Below are positions 1 through 10,089 of a stretch of DNA of 64,000 nucleotides, in pieces; positions within the stretch are counted from its first letter, which is position 1, and the number at the start of each line of letters is the position of its first letter. The stretch spans positions 928,969-992,968 of the forward strand of contig CM030851.1 of assembly GCA_018105865.1 (NCBI GenBank), written 5' to 3'. This DNA comes from Metaphire vulgaris. Its lineage: Eukaryota; Annelida; Clitellata; Crassiclitellata; Megascolecidae. Position numbers and translations under genes: made by a program. The notes beneath the pieces are model-generated. The model had not been told where the DNA came from and did no database searches. It saw only the letters and a program-made list of their open reading frames with translations.

Positions 1-751
1 TGTTACGTTGAATTGACTTAGTATGCTATCACTACATCTTTAAAAAAATCAGAGATAAAAATAATATTATCAGACGGAATACTTGTATCTTGTACTGAGA
101 TAACCCGAAATCTTACAGCAAGAGGATTATTGCATGGAATCCATTCGACCAGACCACAGATTGCCTTCGGCACTTTACTTAATTCTGTCTTATTGCCAGA
201 CTTTAAACCATTCGGACTTCTACGATCATTTATCATTTCAAGTAGTCTGCTCTCTTCGAGTCTACTTATAACAGTGTTTATCGACTGTTACATTCTAACA
301 TCTATTGCACGTATAGGCGAGGAATTTATGCAGTCGTGACCAAAAGTGTCGGCACAGATATAAAAAAGCTCAGTCTTAATATTGCTACTACCCATAAAAG
401 AATCTTTAGAACAAAGTCCCAAACATGATGATCCTCTCGATAATATGACGCTTCCTAACTTCCTCCACCGGTTGGCAATAGCTATTTAAACTTAGGCTAA
501 GCGCCTAAGAATAGAGACAGCTACTGAGGTAGAACTATTCGCACTAAACTTACGTTAAAAAGTCAAAGTCCTTCCCGAGCCTCACGGGCTCATAGGGTGG
601 CGCTGACCTCCGTTGCTATAGCCCTCAGCCAGGCGTGCAATACCACGGATACGGGGCTAGTGCATCGCGTTGCGTGCCTGTTTGACTTATCGCAGAGATT
701 TTCACCCCTGCTCCTCATTTTACCACTACGAAAAGGCTGCGTTGACCTTTA

Positions 752-829
752 GGGCTCCTGCGGGACTCGAACCGGCGACCTCCTGCTCCATCATCCAACG
801 TTGTTACCACTCTGCTAACTTCCCGCCCA
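752..829 (-). repeat. tRNA-derived SINE head (A and B boxes)
   Basis: On the minus strand the segment reads like a tRNA. An A box, TTAGCAGAGTGG, lies at 818-807, and a B box, GGTTCGAGTCC, at 773-763, with tRNA-like spacing. The terminal stem halves (GGGCGGG-type against GGAGCCC-type) pair poorly and no clean cloverleaf is apparent, so a tRNA-derived SINE promoter is more likely than a working tRNA gene. Confidence 0.55.
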
Positions 830-1225
830 TAAAACTTACGTTAATTAACAATAAATTGGATAGATCTTGTTTTCAAAATTCACACACACACACTGTATAG
901 ATTAACAGACATCAAGCTATAGGCCTAATTGCCACAGGCATGGAAAAATAGATCAGTTACTTTTAAAAAAATCAATAGAATATTGTAAAATATTTTATAT
1001 GCGCATGAAAATTGGGGTGTCTCTATACAGGACTCTATGCTCATGCATTGATGCCTTGGATTGGTTTCCCAGCAGCCCATGGATCAATCCATCGAATTCA
1101 GCATGGGATCTATAACGTCATGCTGTAGTCAATAATACTCTACTGCCCATAGACATAGATAATTAATCACAAACACGTCATCAAGATATATAATTAATCG
1201 TCTCCCATAATTAAATGAAACCTCT

Positions 1226-1498
1226 CGATACTCTCTGAGAGATTAGTGAGAGTCGGTGAGAGAGAGGTATAGAGAGGGAGAGAGAGATATATATATATGG
1301 AGAGATAGGTAGAGAGAAAAGAGAGAGAAACACAGATAGCGAGAGAGATAGGTAGGGAAATAGGTAGGTAGGTAGGTAGGTAGGTAGGTAGTTAGGTAGG
1401 TAGGTAGAGAGAGAGAGAGAGAGAGAGGAGTGAGAGATGACGCTGGATAAAGATGTGATAGAGAAATGGAGACGGAGATAGAGATGGAGATAGAGAGA

Positions 1499-1548
<50 letters not shown>
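1226..1548. repeat. GA/GATA/TAGG purine-rich tract
   Basis: Low-complexity purine-rich DNA: GAGA runs, an ATAT patch, about ten TAGG units near 1355-1405, and a clean GA run at 1510-1548. The long Leu/Ser reading frame on the other strand is a product of the repeat and is not a gene. Confidence 0.9.
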
Positions 1549-1549
<1 letters not shown>

Positions 1550-2002
1550 GCAAATTAAAGGCGGTAAAGATCTGCTTTCGACATTTCACTGACATCGACT
1601 GAAATCTGTTGTCTGTATTTCTCTTCATCCCACTTAGAAAGCGTTCGCATCTGAGTCGATTACTGGACGGAGCGCCTCGGGACAGAAACAACCGAAAAGT
1701 TTCGATCTCCTTCTTGGCGCGCTCAGCGGCCATCAGCCTCTGTCATCTAAGCACGGGAGATGCTCGAACCATTGCACAGAGTCAGCAGTCAGATTAACTT
1801 CCACTCCGCCGTCACAGCGAAAATGTGCCGCCAGTCCAATAAATAAATTCTTCGACATCGAGTGTGTGTGTGTGTGTGTGTGCGCGTGTGTGCACCCGGG
1901 CCGGTAGATATGGGAGCTGAGAGATGGCCCTCCATATTAGTAAGGCAATTGTTCAAACAAAGTCCGAATATCAGTCATCCAATAGGCGGCTATTTGAACT
2001 GT

Positions 2003-2210
2003 GAGAGATAGAGAAAGAGAGAGAGAGACATAGAGACATAGAGACAGAGACAGAGACAGACATACAGAGAGATAGAGGTAGAGATAGAGACAGAGACAGA
2101 CAGAGACATATATAGTTAGAGAGAGAGAGAGACAGACAGACAGAGACAGAGACAGACAGAGAGAGAGACAGAGATAGTTAGAGACAGAGAGGGAGAAAGA
2201 GAGAGAGATG
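2003..2210. repeat. GAGA/CAGA-rich tract
   Basis: Imperfect mixture of GAGA and GACAGA units with no coding signal. Confidence 0.85.
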
Positions 2211-2532
2211 TCAAGTTTGGCAATTATTGTCTTGCGTATGTTTCCTCCAAATTAGTTTTAGGAACTGTACAGTACAGTACATGCAGGAGAATCAACAGAA
2301 ATGTAGGAACTCTGACTTGAGTGCTCGCCCTGGTTAGCGGCGATGGTGTTACAGTAATTGTACGCAACAATTTGAAGCCACTGAATCATCTCCAGTTTCA
2401 TCGATGGTTATCGCTGCCTAGTAACTTATCAGCGTTTTCCATTAGGCAGAGTTGTCTGGAATGTTGGTGTTTGTGTGTGGGTGTGTCCGTGTGTGAGGCT
2501 GGTGAAACTCTGCGTTATTCGTTGCATTTGAA

Positions 2533-3150
2533 TTGGTATCTAGTCGCCTAGATTATTGCAATTTCCTGCTTTTCGGCATCGCAGATTCAAATGTGCAGAA
2601 ACTCCAGAGAGTACCAAATTCCTTACTTAGAGTCATATCCAAAGCTCCCAGATTCGAACATATAACTCCAGCTAGACAGTCCCTACATTGGCTTTCTATC
2701 AAACACCGAATTAATAATTATACAATCTGTCTGCTAGTATATAAAACCATGTTATAAGTTATAATGAACCCAATTACTTTAAGATGCGACTTATCCCTCG
2801 ACTTATCACTCCACTAGAGCTTTCATTTGGACGTCTTTCATTTGTTGTTCCTCATTCTCACAGTCATTTCATTGGCACTGGTTGTTTCTCAGTGTGTGGC
2901 CCTAAGCTCTGGAATTCATTACCAATATCACTTCGTATAACTAAAAATTTATCATCGTTCAGATTCGGCCGTAAAACATATCTGTTTGACTTGGCTTACC
3001 CCTTAGATTGCCCCCCCCGCCGTTTCTGACTAATCTTTCCTGCTTGACCTGGCTCTAAATCAATTTGGATCTGGTGCGCCATCGGCTGATGCCCTGGGCA
3101 TTTTGATAGTGGCGCCACAGAAGTTTCTTGCTTGCTTGATTGATTGATAA
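2533..3150 (+). mobile_element. LINE (CR1/L2-like) reverse transcriptase C-terminal fragment
   Basis: Two reading frames in series carry the end of a non-LTR retrotransposon reverse transcriptase. The first (2533-2757) has SSRLDYCNFLLFGI, LQRVPNSLLRVISKA, HITPARQSLHWLSIKHRI and CLLVYKTML. The second (2784-3029) has FSVCGPKLWNSLPISLR and SSFRFGRKTYLF. These are hallmark motifs of CR1/L2/Rex-type RT tails. Stops and a frame change between them show the copy is dead, and it is 5'-truncated. It ends with a 3' tail, GGCGCCACAGAAGTTT, that recurs elsewhere in the window as GGCGCTATAGAAGTTT, followed by TTGA/TTGC units. Confidence 0.85.
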
Positions 3151-3448
3151 ATGTATTAAAAGTTGCCTAAATTACCAACAGTCACCTAATTTGCACTTAA
3201 CCGCCGTATACGTTATACCCGCCGTTCTGTAGTTAATAGAACCAGGCGTTCTGTTCTAAACTAGTCCGAGTAAGGTCCGGCTGAGAGAGAACGCGGAAAT
3301 CGCCCTCTAGTCAGACGCTGTTCAGCTTACGTTCAGAAAACTGTCTTTCATGCATTCTAAAACTTCCCGATGAACCACATTGTCTCGTCTCCTGAACCAC
3401 ACGAGACGGTTCAGCTTCGAACTGATATTTTTCATAGTTTGAGAAATA

Positions 3449-3568
3449 ATAATAATAATAATAATAATAATGATAATAATAATAATAATAATAATAATAT
3501 GATGATGATGATAATAATAATAATGAATGAATAATAATAATAATAATAATGATGATGATGATGATGAT
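3449..3568. repeat. AAT/ATG microsatellite next to a LINE 3' end
   Basis: (TAA)n with GAT interruptions is followed at once by GATTTAAAGTGTTTTAGGAGG at 3565-3585, the 3' end of a minus-strand LINE family also seen at 35520, 54412 and 55818. Confidence 0.8.
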
Positions 3569-3641
3569 TTAAAGTGTTTTAGGAGGCTAAGTAAGCCTGT
3601 GTGAAAATATACTAAAAGTCCAAAGTATTTGTTACTATTAG

Positions 3642-3778
3642 TTGGATTTTTGGATCGAGCCTCAAAAAACTGGAGATACGGTTAAGTTTCTGGCACCGAA
3701 GGAGTCGATTGGGAAAGTGAAACAAAAGCTGGATTCTGCCGGAATCTCATACGAGGAAAGCGACCAAGAGTTACTAAA
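3642..3778 (+). CDS. Carboxypeptidase exon: propeptide part 1
   Basis: Begins after TTACTATTAG in phase 0 and ends AA|GTAAAT in phase 2. Encodes LDFWIEPQKTGDTVKF and later AGISYEESDQELL, matching the LDFW...GISYE pattern of pro-CPA propeptides. Confidence 0.82.
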
Positions 3779-6424
3779 GTAAATGTCACTGAATAATCTC
3801 TCTGGATTTACTGGAATAAAATTAACTAAATTATAGTTAGTTAATTAATTTATTGTTCATTCATTCATTCATTCACTCATCTAGTCATTCAGGCATTCAT
3901 TCATTCATTCATTTATTCAGTTATTCAGTCATTCATTCAGTCATTTATATTGAACAGGGAACTTCGTCAGGATCCAGTTGCTTTGAGACATCGAAGCCTT
4001 TCAAGTGGAGAGATTGACCTTGAAACATTCAACAACTTGAACGATGTAAGAAAATCCAAAAGAAAACTATTTTTATTGGCGGTGATCGTAAAGACAATGA
4101 AGATCGATTGTGCCTCGACTGCATTGGATGAATCTTCTTACCTCTAAATTTAAGCACGCGACAGACCTGGTGTTGATGGAAAAACATTTTTTTGTTTTGG
4201 TGGGATTAGTTGGGTAGGCTTAAGCCTGCCCTAGCCTTTTATAAAAATCCGCCTATGACTACAGTATAACATTAATCGATAGGATATTCGTCGATGTTTT
4301 GATTGCTATCGCAGACATTGTCATTCTACGGAAACTACTCTAATCGTAGCATTTTATTCACAACAATACTCTGTCTGTTTCGAAGGATGGGAAAGACACA
4401 CAGATTGTGTTGGATTCCAAGAATCACGCAACAACAGAAACATTGGATAAGAGTATTAGTAACACTGAACTTGGCGGCATATTCTTAAAATGTTTTAAAT
4501 TTTAAACTGTCTTGGTTTTATTAGGAACAAGCAGTGGCGGTTCCAGGATTTCTTGGTGTGGGGGATGAAATTAATTCATAGGAAGTTGGTGAGGGTTGAA
4601 AATAGAAGGAAACAAATCAATAAACTTTGCCGAAAAAGGCTGAAGAAAGGGAATTTCATCCCAGATTTTACTACACTTTTACCGAAAAATAGGTTGACAA
4701 GCAAAAAAAGTCATCCGTAGTTTTTCCGTAGTTTTACTAGACTTTTACCCAAAAATAGGTTTCACAAGCAAAAATTTTATGTTAAAGTCCGGTCTGGGGA
4801 TGCACCCCCCACTCATCCCCCCACGTGGAACCGTCACTAGGACCAAGCATGCAACAATGACAACGACTTACAATAAATCTTACACAAATAGTTGCTCTGT
4901 TAATGTGTTCGTTTTTCACATGTCTTACTATTACCGGGCGCAGATCAGCGTATATCTTCAGGCGGCTGAAGCGAGGTGTCCAAGACGGCTGAAATGTCTT
5001 CTCTACAGCATTGGAAAGTCGTTCGAAGGAAGAGATATACTCGTTTTCAAGGCAACATAAAATTCGTTTACTAAATTAAACTAGATTAAAATAAAATGAA
5101 ATTTAATTTAATTTAAATGCAATTAATATTGATGCGTGTTTCGTGAACCAGTTCTGGTATGAATGCTATTGCATTTGAGAACAAACAAGCAGAAATTCTT
5201 AATAATTTTTTGGGAATTTCGAAATTTATAATAAAATGTTTCTTTAGCAAATATTTGTTCAAAAAACGAATCTGATGATTTCTAATCCAGGTCAACAAAG
5301 AACTATTTGTTTAGAATGATTTCACTTTTCGGAATCCTGTAAATCTTTACACTCAGGCCTGAGGAGAGGGGGTGCAGCCGGTACATTGTACCGGGGCCCA
5401 TGGAGCTTTCAGGGGCCCAGATCCGGTGACGATAGTGTTGTTTTGCTTGTCAGGCTTTTTTAGAGAGTTGATAACGTTTTTTCCTTGTCAGGTTTATCGG
5501 AGACTTGATAAATTTTTCTTAAGGGCCCGCAATTTTTGTTTGTTCCGGGGCCCGGAATTTCTCTCGGCGGCCCTGTTTACACTTGATATGATTTATCTTA
5601 TTTTTATCTAACCGCTAAGTCCTTAATCCTTACATTATAGTCTAAAAACTTAGCGAATTAGGCCTGCTAGCTACTGACGTCTGTACAGTGTACATTGTGT
5701 AGAGGCAATTCGGGAAGTGAATCGATATCACTTGGGTTTAACTCACAGCCTATTCAGATTCAGCCTAGGAGCAGCGCAGGTGGTTCATTATATAGCAAGA
5801 CTCTCTTGTCCGTCCTTCTGTAGATTAGCGAAGCCAACGCCACGGAACGACGAAAGGGATTCTGGATAGACGCTACAATTCACGCCAGGGAATGGCTTTC
5901 GACCGCTACTGCTCTAAAGATCTTAGATCACGTTAGTAGCAAACGACTACTTACTATCTCTAACTACATCATCGTCATCATCATCACCACCAACACAATC
6001 ATCATCATCGTCGTCGTCACCATCATCTTCATTACCACCACCATCATCATCGTCATCATCTTCTTCTTCTACTTCATCATCATCATCGTCATCATCACCA
6101 CCACCATCACCATCAGCAGCAGCAGCAGCATCTGTATCAACGGTCCGCAAGCTTCTCACTCGCTGGACCAATAATATTTTGAGCAAAATTTGCCTGCGGG
6201 CCAAACTTAAAAGCTCTGACCATGACAAAGACAGAGAGACTGTTTTAGATTATTTTAGATTAAAAGAGCCACGTAATATATACAAAGGACAATGGTATCA
6301 TTAGTAACACTGAACCTCACATTATTCTCACTATGAAATCTTTCAATGCATTTCCAACAATGCGTCTCCTTCATCTAATCGCTCAAACAACTGGGATAAC
6401 TATTCGCTGGTCGCTGCCGAGGCA

Positions 6425-6474
<50 letters not shown>

Positions 6475-7351
6475 GAGCATTTCTAACGCGCAAATAATCG
6501 CAAAGCAATCGCTAATTATGTCAGTTGCGAACCGGATCAAACAGACAAGAATGTTTTTTCAGTTGTTTTTCTAAAAGAGAACAGTGTTATGCTTGAATCA
6601 GAGGAACGCAATGAACGCGTCTGAATGAATTTTACGTAAAGGCGTTCTGCAGAGACACGCACAAGCACAGGCTTATACAACTGGCGATGATGATATATGG
6701 AGACTGTAGACGAGATGCACTTTTAGCAGATATTCATCATTTGTCAAATTGTCATTAGCAGAGGATACGCGGGAAACTTGGAAACTCTTCGCGGGCTAGA
6801 ATTGGCCCTCGGACCAGGGTTTGCGGGTCGCTGATGTACATCCGATGTGTCGAATGAAGGATGAGATAACGACTGAGACTCAATTGCTGGGACGGGAGGG
6901 ACAACGGATGGTTCCAACAAAAGGATGAGATACCGCATAGAGATAATAATAGACGATATAAACAGATACTGTAAGAGTGTAAGTGATCGGTGCAAAAGTC
7001 GTCATGTTCTGTTCAGTCCAGCGATCCAGTCTCGTTGCTAGTTGTAGGCAGAATCCTTTCATTCGCTAGAGTGAGAGTCGTTACTAACAGCGCATAGGCC
7101 ATAGGGTCTATGCAGACCCATATGCATTTCTTCCAATATTCCTCATGCACATGTAGTCATTAGTCAATGATTGATTTTCCAGAAAACAGAAAGAAATTAG
7201 AAATAAATCGACGAATTGTGCAAAGAACCTGATTTCAGATATCAAATTAACTGATCAAAGCATCACCGATCGATGGGGACATAATAATAATAATAATAAT
7301 AATGAATGAATGAATGAATCACCGATCGAATCATCAATTCGATTCATAATA

Positions 7352-7394
<43 letters not shown>

Positions 7395-7422
7395 CTCATA
7401 TTCAATCCAGACTAACCTTAAC

Positions 7423-7484
<62 letters not shown>

Positions 7485-9382
7485 GGGTTCGTTCAGTAGG
7501 ATCTGCCCTGTGTGAGAACCACTATATGTAATAAACGATATGTTATTAGTGAAATTCAGTCAACTGCAGACTTCGTATAACCCAAAACACCGTATCAAAT
7601 GTTAGTATTATTTTTTTCTTTTGATATTTAGTTGCTGAATCAAAGAGATGCGAATTCGCGCCGCCTGCTTGCCGCCTACGATTGGTACATCGCTCCAGTT
7701 CTAAATCCAGACGGTTATGTCCACACATTTACAGAGGTCATTACCATAGTACTGTATGAGAATTTAAAACGCCGTTTAGGCCTAGTTAGATTTTTTAAAA
7801 GACATACATGTACTTTCTAATCCTGCCTCACGGGCGCATTATTTGACTTGCTTGGAAGTGCTCATCTTAAGTGTTTTATCCAAACTCAAGACCTTTAGGG
7901 TGGGGGTGACTTGGCTGGATGCAAGGTGTTTTTAAAGGAAAAATTACTAGGGGCCGTGAGAAACTTAGAAACTTTATTAATTCCGGATGATAAACTAATT
8001 TTGGCACTTCCCGATTTTGGTTTATTCTGCCCCCATGCTACCGTCAAATCAGCCATACTGGTAGTAGAATGAAATTTCTAATATCGGATGAGGAGTGCAG
8101 AATGCAGATAGAGTCAGGTATGATGGCGACGCGCAGCAGTTTCTACCCTCTAGGGGGCCATTTTATGAAAGGCGGACCGTCATAATTACTGCGGGGGTCA
8201 GGAAAACAACTGGGGGCGGTCCCCATAGTTTACATGTTAAAAGACACCGTGGCTGGAGGAGAAGAGACATAGTTCAAAGCAAAAATGTGCGTCCGTGCTG
8301 AAATTGGGGGGGATTTGAGGTTTGGGGGTAATCTCCCTCTCTAACAGGCCTGGATAAAACACTGCTCATGTTGTCCCCTCGAATTTGGAGGGTGGTCCAA
8401 GATTTCGAGGACTGCAATTGAAATAAACACTCGGGAATGCATTGCAAATTCACTTCTTCGTAGTATTCTGCCCTTAGACAGGTTTTGTATTCCAATTTCG
8501 CCATTCATTCCTGTTCATAGCTTTCTCCTGTAGATCTTTATAGTCCTTTCCATCATCCAGACAAGTAGCATCTCTCGTGGTCTTCCTGCAAATTCACTAA
8601 GAAATTAAAAATAAGGTTAAAGTCCTGCGTGATGTCCTGGATCTGGCGCCATTATGAATGATTTGTCGTGCCATCGACTGATGCTTCTACAGTGCTTGAC
8701 GAGGTGGCGCCATAGATGTCTAATATCGGATCGGAATAGATTCGACTGTTTCCCGCCAGCTGGCTCCACGATTGTCCTGGTATTGAACGAGACTGTTTGT
8801 TTGCTGTTACCGCAGAGACTTTGGAGGAAGAATCGACGGATCTTTGCCAATTCCTCTTGTATAGGAGTCGATCTGAACAGAAACTTTGCCTTCCGATGGG
8901 GACGTAAGATCCGCGTTCAGTATAAACGTGCACACTGTAACGTCATATTTGAAGGTCTGACCTTTTGTGATTGCGTTTATTTGCAATTTTTGCACCGCCC
9001 TCGGGGCTCTAGGCACGTGCCTATCATGCCCATGCCTTAAAACGACCCTGTGACATAGTCTATGCATGCAGTGGTTCTTAACCTTTTATGATTACGTAAC
9101 CCTGAAACAAGCACAAGAGAACTGAGTACCCCCTACCACTGCAGTGTATACCGTATCCAAGGACAAAAGTTTATGCTCTGCAATACAAAAAAATGTGTAC
9201 AGTAGTTGTACAGTGTACAGGGTGAATTGTAGTAGGTTCTTAAGCCTCTAACGTTATTTCCGGAATAATTATTTATACCCCGACAGCGTCCTTCAAGTAC
9301 CCATATGGTGTACGAGTACCCCTGGTTAAGATAAGAACCACTGGTCTATGGTATATTATGAGGAATACTAAACTATAAGAGG

Positions 9383-9418
<36 letters not shown>

Positions 9419-10035
9419 TAAATCCCCTATTGCATCATATTACAACTAAATCGACGGATGTTTTTGCAGACGAAGGAGCTCAGCAGAATCCTTGCTTTGA
9501 CACGAACTGTGGTCCTAATTCAGGATCGGAACCGGAAGTGAAGGCGGTCCAGAGGGAGACCGTCCGTCTCGGAGCGACGCTGCTCAGTTACGTGACGCTG
9601 CACGCCTTCGGCAGAATGTGGATGTTTCCCTATGGAAACACGGTCGACTACGAGGGCGAGGTCTGCGAGCGAACGACGGATTACGAAGATCTGGTGAGGA
9701 AGACCAATCGGTCGAGACGAACAGTTCCATCGTAGGCCTATACTCGTTGGCGTAACCAGGTGAACGCACGGGGGGGAGGTCCCATTCTGGCTGGGACCAA
9801 TCGTGGGATTTGTGGAAACTTTGAGAAATCGGGTGGGGAGGGAGGGAGGGTAGGAATGATGAGGATGATCGAAGAGAATTTTACGTGAATTTGCGAATAA
9901 CTTCTTTACGAGCTTTTTTTGTTCATCTGTGTTTATTTTTACCAGAAAATGTCGATGCGTCCCCCACAATTCCGGGATCCTGGTTGTGCCACTAATCGTT
10001 CTCTATCGAAACATAAATGAAGGCATCCTACGATC

Positions 10036-10089
<54 letters not shown>

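Larger units (their letters stand above)
1..3641. other. Gene-free flank with SINE, purine tracts and LINE fragment
   Basis: I find no exon here. The stretch holds a tRNA-like SINE (752-829), GA-rich and TAGG-rich tracts (about 1226-1548 and 2003-2210), a short TG tract (1861-1883), a LINE reverse-transcriptase fragment (2533-3150) and an AAT/ATG tract (3449-3568). The first exon of the carboxypeptidase (signal peptide and start of the propeptide) should lie in or before this stretch, but I could not place it. Confidence 0.6.

Noticed and set aside
752..829. Functional tRNA gene on the minus strand
   Set aside because: A and B boxes are present, but the acceptor stem does not pair and no anticodon arm is convincing; kept as a SINE head.
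4303..4488. Possible carboxypeptidase exon between 4046 and 4943
   Set aside because: Neither frame resembles the missing YHTYEE-type segment, and the length does not fit. It shares ATTAGTAACACTGAAC with 6302-6317, which suggests repeat DNA.
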